From Ornithinimicrobium avium (lineage in GTDB: Bacteria > Actinomycetota > Actinomycetes > Actinomycetales > Dermatophilaceae): DNA of 64,000 nt. The DNA lies in NCBI RefSeq assembly GCF_003351765.1, contig NZ_CP031229.1, positions 1 to 64,000 on the forward strand, in the 5' to 3' direction. This document shows, one piece after another, positions 35,313-45,175 of this stretch. Under the pieces are notes generated by a model. That model had not been told where the DNA came from and made no database searches. It worked only from the letters and a program-made list of their open reading frames with translations. Numbering within the stretch: position 1 is the stretch's first letter; each line of letters begins with the position of its first letter. The position numbers were made by a program, and so were the translations under genes.

Positions 35313-37844
35313 TCAGGACCCGGGGCTGACGTCCGCGGGCCGAAGGGTCCCGCTGACAAGGACGGTGACCTGCCCGGTCTCGCCGACGTCGGAGTCGTAG
35401 GTCCTGGGCTGCCAGGTGCTCTTGCAGTCGAAGGTCAGCTCGCTGCGGTCGTCGGTCCACCGTCCCGGCAGGCCGCCCGTCCCGCCCGGCATCGCGAACC
35501 GGTCGCCGGGGCCCCCGAGCCAGAAGCGTCCCTCGACGGGGCAGCTCACGCTCCACATGACGGTGTCGGTGGATGTCTCGTCGGGGATGTCCGGCCTCCT
35601 GACCGTGGTCCGCCTCTCGATGGGGATCTCAGCCCGCAGCACCGGTCCGTCGGCGGTGAGGTCGATCCGCACGTAGTCGCTGCTGGTGACCGTCCAGCCG
35701 CCGTCCTCGCCCGTGCCCACGCCGACGCTGTCCGCGTCGATCTCCACGTCCGCCGACAGCTCCTGCGTCGTCGTCCGCGCTCCGATGCAGGGGTCTGCCG
35801 ACGGGCCCACGCAGGCCTCGTACTCGTGCTCACCCACCATCGTCCACCGCGATCCTGCGTTCGGGTGGTAGTCCGGGCTGGTGGAGAGCTCGCCCGGGAC
35901 CGGCTTGCCCACCGCGACGTGCAGGACGCCGCGCAGATGGGCCTGCGCCCGGTCCGGTACCGGGATCTGGTCCGGCGGGCTGTGGTAGTCGCCGGTGAGG
36001 CTGATCGTCACGTCCCCGGCGAGGCCGTCGCACCGCGGCTCCTTGGCGCGCTCGACCGTCAGCTGACCGGACGTGCTGTCGGCAGCGTCCAGGGAGGTGT
36101 TGGAGATGGCCAGCAGCAGCTCACCGCTCGCGCAGAGCGAGGTTCGGTCCAGGTCCACCGACTGGCGGTGGTAGCGGTGGTCCGCGCGCTCGGTGCGGAC
36201 CAGCGCCGCCACGGACGGTTGCTCGCCGTCCGCGCGGGCCAGGTCCCCGGTGATCTCCACCGCCACGTCCTCGTCCTCGCTCCCAGGCAGCGAGACGCGC
36301 AGGTAGCGGTACCCGAGGCCGGGGATCGGGTCGTCGCCGAGGACCGACGCGAACTGCCCAGGTTCCAGGACGACCGTGGGCATGCCGGGAGTACTGCCGT
36401 CCGGGAAGTGCGGGTCGAGGCTCTCGAAGCGGGGGGTGATGGGATCGCCGGGGAGATCCGCGTTGAGCATGCGGACGACGAAGTCGGAGAAGATCGCGGA
36501 GACCGACGTGACGTCGTCGATCGCCGAGATCACCGCGCCGGGTTCGTCGCCGGAGGACTCCAGCGCGGTCCACGTCGTGAAGATCCACTCGGCACCGCGC
36601 TCCTGGTGCATGAAGAGGGGCCAGAGGTAGGCGGCGTACCGCTGCGTGCCGGGCACCTCCGCCACCAGCGACACCGCGCTGTCCTGGAGGTCTGAGAGCC
36701 ATTCCTCGTGCACCGCGGCGGACCGTTCCGGGACGTAGAAGATCTCGGACCAGACCGCGCTGGCCTCGTCGAACCACCGGTCGGCCACGTTGGCGTGATG
36801 GGCGTACTGCAGGCTGTGGAACAGCTCGTGCACGACGTCGCGTTCTGCTGCCGTCGGATCCTCGAGCCAGGACGCGTTGAGCAGGATGTAGGCGCTCGTA
36901 CCGCTCGCCGGTCGTGGGTCCGGACCGAACTCGCCGTCGAAGTCGTAGCCGCGGGACTGAAGGGTGATCCCGCCGGTGAGGGGGCTGTCGATGCGCTTCG
37001 GGGTGCAGGCCCCCACCAACGGACAGTCGCGCGCAGGGGCGAGCCAACCGGTCGGCAGGATGTAGATGTCGATGTCGGTGTCCGCGCGCTGCGCCGGGTC
37101 GGCGCCCGGTTGGTCGGGGATGGGCTCTCCCAGGCCCGCTGGCGCCGGGAGCATCATGTCAGGCGCATGCTCCTGCACGATCCGCGACACGGTCTGGATG
37201 GCCGTGTCGGCCGGTCCTGCCCCCTGGTCCTTGCAGGCCCAGACCCGGAAGGGCGTCGACCCGGCCGCCTCCCAGGTCCAGCCGTCAGCGCACCGGCGTC
37301 CGTCCTCGGAGCTGGTGTCCGCGCCGAGGTAGGCCGCGGACACCGTGCGGTGGCTCGCCACGGCGTTGCCGCCGACGGAGAAGGCGCTGGCCGGGTCGGT
37401 GGGCCTGAGCAGGAAGGGTTGGATCTGCGCGGCGACCTCCGCAGGCAGCTCCTCGAGCGTGTCGCGCAGCTGTCGGAACAGTCCCAGGTCGTGCGGCTCC
37501 GGCGCCCCTCGAAGGTCGTCAGGCAGCGCCGGATCACCGAACTGAGCCTGCACCCTGTGCAGCAGCGAGGTGGGCTCGTCGAGCTCGCCCGAGGCGACCG
37601 CGGCGGCGATCAGCTCTGAAGACGTCGGCCCGGCTTCCGCAGGGGTCGGGCCTGCGTCCGGGGCAGGATCGTCCGATGCCTGGGAGTCGCTCGCCGAGGG
37701 CGGCGCGTCCCCACCTGACGTGGTGCCGGAGCCTGGGTCGCAGCCCCCGAGGATGACCGCTGCCACCAGGGCGCAGGCCAGCCGTGCCCACAGTGCCTGA
37801 GCCGACCAGGCATGGCGCGACAATGTCATCACCTTCCGGTTCAT
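35313..37844 (-). CDS. Large lipoprotein with a zinc metallopeptidase motif
   Basis: 843 residues from ATG 37844. A signal peptide ends in a lipobox with cysteine at about residue 35 (VILGGC), followed by a Ser/Asp/Pro-rich linker. A gluzincin-like motif VVHELFHSLQYA (HExxH) is near residue 340, and WFDEASAVWSE about 20 residues later could give the third zinc ligand. The C-terminal half is beta-rich, probably accessory or cell-surface domains. It is likely an exported protease of the outer membrane-facing surface. I cannot name the family. It is convergent with miaB, 15 bases apart. Confidence 0.7.
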   Translation of the reverse strand: MNRKVMTLSRHAWSAQALWARLACALVAAVILGGCDPGSGTTSGGDAPPSASDSQASDDPAPDAGPTPAEAGPTSSELIAAAVASGELDEPTSLLHRVQAQFGDPALPDDLRGAPEPHDLGLFRQLRDTLEELPAEVAAQIQPFLLRPTDPASAFSVGGNAVASHRTVSAAYLGADTSSEDGRRCADGWTWEAAGSTPFRVWACKDQGAGPADTAIQTVSRIVQEHAPDMMLPAPAGLGEPIPDQPGADPAQRADTDIDIYILPTGWLAPARDCPLVGACTPKRIDSPLTGGITLQSRGYDFDGEFGPDPRPASGTSAYILLNASWLEDPTAAERDVVHELFHSLQYAHHANVADRWFDEASAVWSEIFYVPERSAAVHEEWLSDLQDSAVSLVAEVPGTQRYAAYLWPLFMHQERGAEWIFTTWTALESSGDEPGAVISAIDDVTSVSAIFSDFVVRMLNADLPGDPITPRFESLDPHFPDGSTPGMPTVVLEPGQFASVLGDDPIPGLGYRYLRVSLPGSEDEDVAVEITGDLARADGEQPSVAALVRTERADHRYHRQSVDLDRTSLCASGELLLAISNTSLDAADSTSGQLTVERAKEPRCDGLAGDVTISLTGDYHSPPDQIPVPDRAQAHLRGVLHVAVGKPVPGELSTSPDYHPNAGSRWTMVGEHEYEACVGPSADPCIGARTTTQELSADVEIDADSVGVGTGEDGGWTVTSSDYVRIDLTADGPVLRAEIPIERRTTVRRPDIPDETSTDTVMWSVSCPVEGRFWLGGPGDRFAMPGGTGGLPGRWTDDRSELTFDCKSTWQPRTYDSDVGETGQVTVLVSGTLRPADVSPGS

Positions 37845-37974
37845 CGCCCTCGGGGCGCGTGCCGATCATCGTTCCCGCCGCGGGTGCGGTGCCCGTGGGG
37901 CACCGGACGGGGCCTGCAGGCAGCATAGGGGAGGCGGAGGCGACGCGGCCGTGCTCCGGGACGCTCCTGGTGGG

Positions 37975-38556
37975 TCAGGACCGACGCGCGCGGCGCGCGC
38001 CGCGGGGGCGGCGCGGAAGGCTGGGCGGCCGGTGCTCGTCGTGCATCCGCGACAGGCGGTGGCGCGCCCGGCGGCGGAACGCGACGCGCACCCTGTAGCG
38101 GGCCCGCATCGCGGCCACCTCCGCCACGGCCGCCGGGCGGCGGTAGAACCGGTGCACCGAGAACGCGAGCAGACCGAGCCCGAGCACGCTGGACAGGATC
38201 ATCGTGATCCCGACGGCCGGACCGCCGAACAGCCACAGCGCCTCGTGCACGGGCCACCAGTGCGGCCTCGGGGGCGAGGCCACCCAGAACACGCCGACGG
38301 CGGCCACGGACAGGGCGGCGAGCACCGACAGGGTGATGCGCAGCCAGCTCTGCGTGCCCTCGACCGCGGCCTGCCAGGCGCGGACCCGCACCGGCTCCAG
38401 CAAGCGGCGGGCCCACGGGTACTGCGTCGAGAGCAGGACCAGCCCGGCGAGGGTGAGGAGCAGGCCTGGCCCGGGCAGGAACAGCGCCAGGATCCCGAGC
38501 ACGAGCACCGTCCAGCCGAGCGTCTCGAGCGCGAGGCGCTTGGCTGCGTGGGTCAC
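37975..38556 (-). CDS. PGPGW (TIGR02611-like) membrane protein
   Basis: 193 residues from GTG 38556, with GGGAG just upstream. The N-terminal hydrophobic region contains the conserved LFLPGPGLLLTLAGLVLLS of this family, followed by YPWARRLLEPV. Three further membrane stretches and an arginine-rich C-terminal tail follow (RRPRGARRARRS at the end). The function of the family is unknown. Frames upstream of GTG 38556 remain open but have no family sequence. Confidence 0.8.
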   Translation of the reverse strand: MTHAAKRLALETLGWTVLVLGILALFLPGPGLLLTLAGLVLLSTQYPWARRLLEPVRVRAWQAAVEGTQSWLRITLSVLAALSVAAVGVFWVASPPRPHWWPVHEALWLFGGPAVGITMILSSVLGLGLLAFSVHRFYRRPAAVAEVAAMRARYRVRVAFRRRARHRLSRMHDEHRPPSLPRRPRGARRARRS

Positions 38557-38631
38557 AGCTCCCAAGCGTAGTGCCGTGCCCTGACGCTCCCCTGGACACC
38601 GACCGGGAAGGGGGAGGGCAGCGTCGCGGCC

Positions 38632-38637
38632 TACGAT
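38632..38637 (+). promoter_or_regulatory. -10 box of the small membrane protein gene, leaderless arrangement
   Basis: TACGAT ends seven bases before GTG 38645 and no ribosome site is present between them, as at rimO. It fits a leaderless transcript. Confidence 0.4.
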
Positions 38638-38644
38638 TGAGCAC

Positions 38645-39076
38645 GTGGCCAGCACCGACCCCGTGACCCCGCGCCGCGACGCGACGACCGACCCCATACC
38701 CCGGGAGCGGACCGCCGGCCAGGTGGCGACGGTGCTCGTGGCATTCGAGGCGGTCGCGCTCGCCGGCATCGCGGCCTTCTACCTCTACGAGCTGCTGATC
38801 GGCGAGGGCACGGACCTGCTGATCATCATCATGTCGGTGGTGACGATCCTCGTCTTCGTGCTGGGCCTGTCCTACACCGCCAAGGGGCTGCGGGCCCGGC
38901 ACCCGCGGGCGCAGGCCCCGGCCGTGGCGTTCAACTTCCTCATGGTGCCGCTCGGCATCGCGATGTTCCAGTTCGCGCCGTGGTGGCTGAGCACCGTCGT
39001 GCTCGTCGTCGCCGTCGCCACGATCGTCTCCGTCCTGCTCATGGGCCGGCTGGGCGGGGGAGGGCCACCTGTATAG
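38645..39076 (+). CDS. Small four-helix membrane protein of unknown function
   Basis: 143 residues from GTG 38645. A polar N-terminus of 20 residues is followed by four predicted helices (about 27-50, 57-77, 90-110 and 112-133). The order fits actinobacterial integral membrane proteins of unknown role found beside the PGPGW protein. Its 3' end overlaps the 3' end of the EssC-like gene on the other strand by 38 bases. No family name can be given. Confidence 0.75.
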   Translation: MASTDPVTPRRDATTDPIPRERTAGQVATVLVAFEAVALAGIAAFYLYELLIGEGTDLLIIIMSVVTILVFVLGLSYTAKGLRARHPRAQAPAVAFNFLMVPLGIAMFQFAPWWLSTVVLVVAVATIVSVLLMGRLGGGGPPV

Positions 39077-42000
39077 GGGTGCAGCCTCCCCGCTGCACCA
39101 GGACCCCGCGCCCCGGCACCCTCCGGCCGTCGACCGGCAGGCGCACGCCCAGGACCGCGCCCTGACCGGGCTGGTCGGGCTGCAGCACGACCCCGGTCCG
39201 GTGCCGGGCAACCTCGACCACGAGGCCGCGGAAAAGACCTGAGCAGGCCGCGAGCTCCCCGCCGACGAGCAGGTCGCCGCCGGTGCGTGCCGACCAGCCC
39301 AGGACGAGGTCTTCGGTGCGGCTGCCGGCGAGGAGGTGTGCGTCGTCGACCACGACCGTCCCGGAGTGGTCCCGCAGCGCGGACTCGATGCGCTCGGCCC
39401 CGTGCGGGCCAGCGTCGTCGGCACCCACGTGCACCGGCGGCGGCGTCGCGTCGGGCGCAGATCCGGACGCGGTCCGGGAAGGGGGCGTCCCCGTCCGCCA
39501 GGCGGCGAGGGTCGCGAGCGTGCTGGAGACCCCGGACCCGGGAGGTCCCAGCACGAGCACCGAGCCGGCCGGGGGCCTCATCGGTGACGCGTCGTCACCG
39601 CCGACCGACCAGGCGCGGCCGCCGGCGAACGTGTCCGGCAGGCTCTCCAGCCGCGGGGGAGCGGGCCCGAGGGGTGGCTCCGAGTGAGCCTCGGTGAGTG
39701 CAGGTTCGCTGAGGGCCGACGTGGGGCCCGCCGCGGAGGCCGGCAGGAGGACCTGGGCGACGAGTCCGTCCCGGGTCCGCACGGCCCGTCCCGGGGGCTG
39801 GTCGGAGGGCACCTGGTGCCGGCGCAGCCCGGCCAGCAGGAGGTCCGCCGGGTCGTGCAGGTGCAGGGCCCACACCTCGGGGACCTCCGCGACGACCGGA
39901 CCGGCGAGCAGGCTGCGGCCCCCGGTGAGCAGGACGACCACGCCGGCCCCCGGGCCGTCGCGCAGGATCCGCAGCAGGAGGTCGCGGACCTGCCCGCCCG
40001 CGACGTCTCGGTAGGCCTCGAGCAGGCGGTCCCAGCCGTCGACGACCAGGACCACCGGCGAGGAGCCGTCCTGACGCGCGCCGCTGCGCCGGTCGACGAC
40101 CTGGGCCACGCGCTCGAGCACCCGCAGACCGTGGGCGGGGTCGTGCGGACCCACCCAGCCGCGCAGCCCCGGGTGGTCGACGACCTCCGTGCCCTCCAGG
40201 CCGCGTCCGAGGTCCACGACGTACAGCCAGCACGGCCCGGTCGCCGCCAGCAGCGACCTGACCGCGGTGGTACGGCCGGTCCGCGCGGCCCCCACCACAG
40301 CGACGTGCCCGCTCCCGTCCCAGACCAGACGCTCCCGGGCCTGCGTCTCCGGCCGGTCGGCCAGCGCCCAGGCGCCGGGCTCTGTGTCGCTGCCGACGTT
40401 CGGGGGCAGCGGAGGACGCCAGACGGTCAGCGGCCGCTCGCCGTCGTCCTCGGCGACCCGGGAGAGCAGCGAAGGCAGGTCACCGAGACCGCTCTCGGCG
40501 GTCGTCGGTGCAGCATGCAGCCGGCACCAGCCGGACCACGCGCCGGGAACGGCCTCGGCCACCTCTCCAGATGCCGGTGCCCGACCCGGGGCGGGAGGGG
40601 GTGCCGCCGGCACGACCTGCACGCGGCGGGGCGGTGCCGCCCCGGTGCGCAGCAGCGCCAGCCCGGGACGCCCCTCGGGCAGCTCTGCGGCGTCGGGCAC
40701 CTCCAGGACGTCGAGGCTGTCGGCCCGGTCGCGCACCCGCAGAGCGATGCGCAGGTTGACGTTGGCGCGCAGGTCGGCCGAGACGACCCCGGCGGGACGC
40801 TGGGTCGCCAGCACCAGGTGCACGCCGAGGCTGCGGCCGACGGCGGCGAGGTGGACAAGCCCGTCGAGGAACTCGGGCAGCTCCTCGGCGAGGACGCGGA
40901 ACTCGTCGATCACGACGACCAGCCGGGGCAGGTCCGGGTGCTCGCGCACGTCGCGCGCGCCGGCGGCGGCCAGCACCGTCTCGCGGCGGCGCAGCTCGGC
41001 GGTCAGTGAGACCAGGACGCGCTGGGCCAGGTGGGGGTCGAGGTCGGTGACCAGGCCGCAGCAGTGGGGGAGCGCCGCGCACTCCGCCAGGGACGACCCG
41101 CCCTTGTAGTCGACGAGGAGCAGGCTCAGCCGCGAGGGCCGGTTGCGCAGGGCCAGCGCGGTCACCAGGGTCCGGAGCAGCTCCGACTTGCCCGAGCCGG
41201 TGGTGCCGGCCACCAGCGCGTGGGGACCGTCGGCCGCCAGGTCGACGAGCGCGGGGGCCCCGGCCTCGTCGGTGCCCAGCGGGACCCGCAGGTCGGCCGT
41301 CCGGCCGGCCCACCCGGCGCGCACGCCGTCGCCGTCCCGCGGCCAGCGGACCAGGTCGCCCAGCGTCTCCGGCCGTAACCTCTCGGCCTCGCCCCGATCC
41401 TCGACGAGCGGCGCGAGCCCGCGCGCTACGTGCCTGGCCACCTGCAGCGGGACGAGCGTGGGCCGGAAGGTCAGGTCCGGCCGTCCAGGTTGCCGCAGTA
41501 CACCCGTCCCGGGCGTGCTCACCACGACCTGCGGCACGCCGTCGGGCACGTCCCTCGCCCTCGTCCGGATCAGCAGGTCGGTGCCCCACACGAGGTTGGT
41601 CGAGGGTGCATCCGCGGGGCGGGGACGTGTGTGCGGCAGCCACGCGAGCAGGTCCCACTCCTCGCCGGGCGGGTCGGCGGGGTGGACGACGATCGCGAGT
41701 CGCGAGGGCGGGAGGGCCGTGGCCAGCTGCAGCAGCCAGCTGCGCGCCGCCGCCGCGGTCAGCGGGGGCGGACCCACCAGGGCAACCGGCGCGTCCAGCC
41801 GGAGCGTGACGGGGGCGGCCGGGTGGTCGAGGGACTCGCCGTCCAGGGTGACGCCCGAGGGAAGGGCGCCCTCGCCGACGACCACGCCGGGAGGCTCCTC
41901 GCCGCGCGACCACAGGGCCGTGGTCGGCCCGCCGTGCCAGGCCAGGGCGACCCCGAGCAGGCCGGGGTCGCGGTCGCGCAGCGACCGAAGGTCCCGGTGC

Positions 42001-42884
42001 AGCGCCCGCTCCTGGTCCACCTCGAGCTGCGCGAGCGCCCGCCCGTGCGCAACCACCGCCTGCCGAAGCCCCCGCCGGGACGAACGGCGTTCGCCCAGGT
42101 GGTGACCGAGCACCATCGCCGGAGCCATCAGCCCGAAGAGGAGCACCATGGGCATGCGCAGCAGCGCGGCGGCGGCGACCGAGGCGACGAGCGGGAGCGC
42201 CCACGACCAGGCCGACGGCGTCCGCAGCACCGGTTCCTGCGGCGGCGTCGGTGTCTCCAGCCCGACGGGCGCGGCCTCCCCGCGCGGGCGCGGCCACGGG
42301 CGCACCTGGACGCGGCCGTGGACCTCGTGGCCGTCCAGCGGCGGGAGCGGTTCGAGGACCAGCTCGAGCCGCGAGGAGCCGACGTGCAGCTCCGCTCCCG
42401 GCGGCCAGCTTGCGGCAGCCTCCCCCGCGGGGCCAGGCACCGCGACCGGACCGGTCTGCGGCCCGGCACCGTGGGGGAGCCCGTGCCAGACCAGCCCGTT
42501 GGTGGACCCCAGGTCCTCGACGAGGACCCCCTGCCGGTCCAGTCGGAGGCGCAGGTGGACCCGGGAGAGGGCGGGGTCCCCGACCACCAGGTCGCAGGTC
42601 GCGGCCCGACCGACGGTGACCCAGGTCCCCGGCCTGAGCTCGACCGACCCGCCCGCGTCGGGGCCCGCGACGACCACGAGCCGCGCCGCCGGCCGCAGCG
42701 GCGCGGGCGCGGGGGGACCCTCAGGCACGGCATACCCGTGCCTGAGGGGTTCTGAGGCGCGGGAGCCGGCGGGCGGCGGCAGGCCGAGCGCCTCGTGGGC
42801 GGCGCCGACGGTGGGCGCCGCGGAGGCGTCCAGCAGGACGTGCCGCAGCGCGCCGCCGTGCCGGACGGTGACCATCGATCTCAT
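39039..42884 (-). CDS. FHA-FtsK/SpoIIIE (EssC/EccC-like) ATPase
   Basis: About 1,281 residues from ATG 42884; another ATG nine bases on is possible. An FHA domain is at about 75-170 (TVGRAATCDLVV, ALSRVHLRL, DLGSTNGL). Two adjacent membrane helices lie near 225-260, then three P-loop domains. The first is intact, GTTGSGKSELLRTL near 557, with Walker B VVVIDEF. The second has Arg for Lys (GAARTGRTT near 865). The third has Val for Lys (GPPGSGVSS near 1113). This is the layout of type VII secretion ATPases EssC/EccC. No WXG100 or other secretion genes are in the window. It is divergent from the tad operon. Confidence 0.88.
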   Translation of the reverse strand: MRSMVTVRHGGALRHVLLDASAAPTVGAAHEALGLPPPAGSRASEPLRHGYAVPEGPPAPAPLRPAARLVVVAGPDAGGSVELRPGTWVTVGRAATCDLVVGDPALSRVHLRLRLDRQGVLVEDLGSTNGLVWHGLPHGAGPQTGPVAVPGPAGEAAASWPPGAELHVGSSRLELVLEPLPPLDGHEVHGRVQVRPWPRPRGEAAPVGLETPTPPQEPVLRTPSAWSWALPLVASVAAAALLRMPMVLLFGLMAPAMVLGHHLGERRSSRRGLRQAVVAHGRALAQLEVDQERALHRDLRSLRDRDPGLLGVALAWHGGPTTALWSRGEEPPGVVVGEGALPSGVTLDGESLDHPAAPVTLRLDAPVALVGPPPLTAAAARSWLLQLATALPPSRLAIVVHPADPPGEEWDLLAWLPHTRPRPADAPSTNLVWGTDLLIRTRARDVPDGVPQVVVSTPGTGVLRQPGRPDLTFRPTLVPLQVARHVARGLAPLVEDRGEAERLRPETLGDLVRWPRDGDGVRAGWAGRTADLRVPLGTDEAGAPALVDLAADGPHALVAGTTGSGKSELLRTLVTALALRNRPSRLSLLLVDYKGGSSLAECAALPHCCGLVTDLDPHLAQRVLVSLTAELRRRETVLAAAGARDVREHPDLPRLVVVIDEFRVLAEELPEFLDGLVHLAAVGRSLGVHLVLATQRPAGVVSADLRANVNLRIALRVRDRADSLDVLEVPDAAELPEGRPGLALLRTGAAPPRRVQVVPAAPPPAPGRAPASGEVAEAVPGAWSGWCRLHAAPTTAESGLGDLPSLLSRVAEDDGERPLTVWRPPLPPNVGSDTEPGAWALADRPETQARERLVWDGSGHVAVVGAARTGRTTAVRSLLAATGPCWLYVVDLGRGLEGTEVVDHPGLRGWVGPHDPAHGLRVLERVAQVVDRRSGARQDGSSPVVLVVDGWDRLLEAYRDVAGGQVRDLLLRILRDGPGAGVVVLLTGGRSLLAGPVVAEVPEVWALHLHDPADLLLAGLRRHQVPSDQPPGRAVRTRDGLVAQVLLPASAAGPTSALSEPALTEAHSEPPLGPAPPRLESLPDTFAGGRAWSVGGDDASPMRPPAGSVLVLGPPGSGVSSTLATLAAWRTGTPPSRTASGSAPDATPPPVHVGADDAGPHGAERIESALRDHSGTVVVDDAHLLAGSRTEDLVLGWSARTGGDLLVGGELAACSGLFRGLVVEVARHRTGVVLQPDQPGQGAVLGVRLPVDGRRVPGRGVLVQRGGCTPIQVALPRPAGP

Positions 42885-43079
42885 GGGCCCATCGTGGGAC
42901 GCCCGGGCGGGGGGCCGCTGCACTTGTCCACAGGGCCCCCGCCGTCCCCAAGGATTGGTTCGGATTTGGTATGGGTTTGGCAAAGTCTCTGGACTCCGCC
43001 TGCGCGGCTTGGTCACATGGTGCGGCGGGGCCGGCTGGGCGGCCCCTCCAGGACCGCCGGACAGAGGGGGAGATGCTGC
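42885..43079. other. Divergent promoter region between EssC-like ATPase and tad operon
   Basis: This 195-base gap holds an unusually AT-rich patch at about 42953-42990, with repeated TTGG or TTTGG units (ATTGG, TTTGG, TTTGG). This is the likely promoter zone of the two divergent units. Ribosome site AGAGGGGGA at 43063-43071 serves tadA. I see no clear palindrome. Confidence 0.4.
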
Positions 43080-44309
43080 GTGCAGCCCACCGCGTTGCAG
43101 CTGCTCGAGGACGACGTGCGCGAGCTCGTGCGTCGTCGACGCCTCGACCCGGCGCGCGACGAGGTCGAGGTGCGCTCGCTGATCGGTGAGGTGCTCGACG
43201 ACTACGACGAGCGCTCGCTGGTCGGCGGCCTGGTGCCGCTCACCGACCGCAAGGAGGCGCACCGGCTGCTGGTGGAGTCCGTGGCCGGCTTCGGCCCGCT
43301 GCAGGCCTATCTCGACGACCCGACCGTCGAGGAGATCTGGATCAACGAGCCCAGCAAGGTGTTCGTGGCGCGCCACGGACGGCCCGAGCTGACCCCGACC
43401 TTCCTCACCGAGCAGCAGGTCCACGACCTCGTCGAGCGGATGCTGCGCAGCTCGGGCCGGCGCGTCGACCTCAGCAGCCCCTTCGTCGACGCCTCGCTGC
43501 CCGACGGCAGCCGCCTGCACGTGACGATCCCGGACATCACCCGGCGGCACTGGGCGGTCAACATCCGCAAGTTCGTCGTCGCCGCCGACGACCTGTCCGA
43601 CATGGTCCGCCTGGGCAGCCTCACCGACCACGCCGCCCGGTTCCTCGAGGCCGCCGTGGCCAGCGGCCTGAACATCCTGGTCGCCGGCGGGACCCAGGCG
43701 GGCAAGACCACCATGCTTAACTGCCTGGCGGCCGCGGTCCCCGCCCACGAACGGGTGGTGACCTGCGAGGAGGTCTTCGAGCTGCGCGTGAACCTCAGGG
43801 ACGTCGCCTCCATGCAGTGCCGCCAGGCCAGCCTCGAGGGCACCGGCGAGGTGCCGCTGCGCCGCCTGGTCAAGGAGGCCCTGCGGATGCGCCCTGGCCG
43901 CATCATCGTCGGGGAGGTCCGCCAGGAGGAGAGTCTGGACCTCCTCATCGCCCTCAACAGCGGGCTGCCCGGGATGGCCACCGTGCACGCCAACAGCGCG
44001 CGCGAGGCGGTGACCAAGATGTGCACGCTGCCGCTGCTCGCCGGGCCCAACGTCTCCTCCAGCTTCGTCGTGCCCACCGTCGCCTCCTCGATCGACCTCG
44101 TGGTGCAGCTGGGCATGGACGCGGACGGGTCGCGACGGGTCCGCGAGGTCGTCGCCCTGCCTGGCCGGGTGGAGGGCGACGTGGTGGAGGTCGCCGACAT
44201 CTTCGTCCACCGGGACGGCCGGCTGGAGCGGGCCGACGGCTACCCGCCGCACGCCGACCGCTTCGAGCGGTACGGTCACGACCTGCGCGAGCTGCTGGGG
44301 CGGGCCTGA
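43080..44309 (+). CDS. tadA: Tad pilus secretion ATPase TadA/CpaF
   Basis: 409 residues from GTG 43080. The type II/IV secretion ATPase pattern is complete: Walker A GGTQAGKTT near 203-211, Asp box region VVTCEEVFELRV, Walker B RMRPGRIIVGEVR, and the His-box region LPGMATVHANSAREA. It powers assembly of the Flp/Tad pilus. Five coupled genes of the same system follow directly. No TadZ/CpaE-like gene precedes it, which is unusual for actinobacterial tad loci. Confidence 0.93.
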   Translation: MQPTALQLLEDDVRELVRRRRLDPARDEVEVRSLIGEVLDDYDERSLVGGLVPLTDRKEAHRLLVESVAGFGPLQAYLDDPTVEEIWINEPSKVFVARHGRPELTPTFLTEQQVHDLVERMLRSSGRRVDLSSPFVDASLPDGSRLHVTIPDITRRHWAVNIRKFVVAADDLSDMVRLGSLTDHAARFLEAAVASGLNILVAGGTQAGKTTMLNCLAAAVPAHERVVTCEEVFELRVNLRDVASMQCRQASLEGTGEVPLRRLVKEALRMRPGRIIVGEVRQEESLDLLIALNSGLPGMATVHANSAREAVTKMCTLPLLAGPNVSSSFVVPTVASSIDLVVQLGMDADGSRRVREVVALPGRVEGDVVEVADIFVHRDGRLERADGYPPHADRFERYGHDLRELLGRA

Positions 44310-45175
44310 TGGCTGCAGCCCTGTGGGGTCTGGTCCTCGGCCTCGGGCTGGCCAGCATCTGGTGGTCGTTCTGGCCGCGCGAGCAGGCCGCGGTCCCGCG
44401 GTCCCGTCGGCGGCGCATCGACCGGCTGCACGACGAGATCGTCCTGGCCGGGATCCGCGGCCTGGGGGCGTGGACGCTGGTCGGCTTCGCCGCGACGCTC
44501 GCCGTGGTCGTGCTGCTCCTCGGGTATGCCGTGACGCAGGTGCTGCCGGTCAGCCTCTGCTTCGCGGTGATGGCCGGCTGGGCGCCCTTCGCGGTCGTGC
44601 GGGCCCGTGCGCGCAAGCGGCGCAGCCGGCTGCGGGACGTGTGGCCGGACGTCGTGGACCACGTGCTCTCCGCGGTCCGGGCGGGTCTGGCGCTGCCCGA
44701 GGCCCTGGTCCAGCTGGGGGAGCGGGGGCCGGAAGAGCTGCGCCCGCAGTTCCAGGAGTTCACCCACGACTACCGGGCCAGCGGCCGGTTCTCCGAGGCG
44801 CTCGACCTGCTCAAGGAGCGGCTCTCCGACCCGGTGGCCGACCGACTGGTCGAGGCGCTGCGCATCGCCCGGGACGTGGGAGGCGCCGACCTCGGCCGGG
44901 TGCTGCGTGCGCTGTCGACGTTCCTGCGGGAGGACGCCCGTGCCCGCGCCGAGCTGGAGGCGCGCCAGTCCTGGACGGTCAACGCCGCCCGGCTCGCGAT
45001 GGCGGCACCGTGGGCGGTCCTGCTCCTCCTCGCCACCCGGGGCTCCACGCTCGAGGCCTACGGCACGCCCGGCGGCGTCGTCGTCCTGGCCATCGGCGCC
45101 GGTGTCACGGTCGCGGCCTACCGGTTGATGGTCACCCTCGGACGGCTCCCCGAGGAGCAGAGGGTGCTGCGGTGA
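44309..45175 (+). CDS. tadB: Tad pilus inner-membrane platform protein TadB
   Basis: 288 residues from ATG 44309, overlapping the tadA stop (TGATG). A T2SSF domain (about 110-240) contains the DVVDHVLSAVRAGLALPEAL and DVGGADLGRVLRALSTFLRE segments. Membrane helices flank it at both ends. It forms the platform with TadC. The stop overlaps the tadC GTG. Confidence 0.9.
   Translation: MAAALWGLVLGLGLASIWWSFWPREQAAVPRSRRRRIDRLHDEIVLAGIRGLGAWTLVGFAATLAVVVLLLGYAVTQVLPVSLCFAVMAGWAPFAVVRARARKRRSRLRDVWPDVVDHVLSAVRAGLALPEALVQLGERGPEELRPQFQEFTHDYRASGRFSEALDLLKERLSDPVADRLVEALRIARDVGGADLGRVLRALSTFLREDARARAELEARQSWTVNAARLAMAAPWAVLLLLATRGSTLEAYGTPGGVVVLAIGAGVTVAAYRLMVTLGRLPEEQRVLR

Noticed and set aside
41430..42755. 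Long open frame antisense to the EssC-like gene
   Set aside because: Arginine/glycine-rich composition without family motifs; it is a shadow of the real gene.
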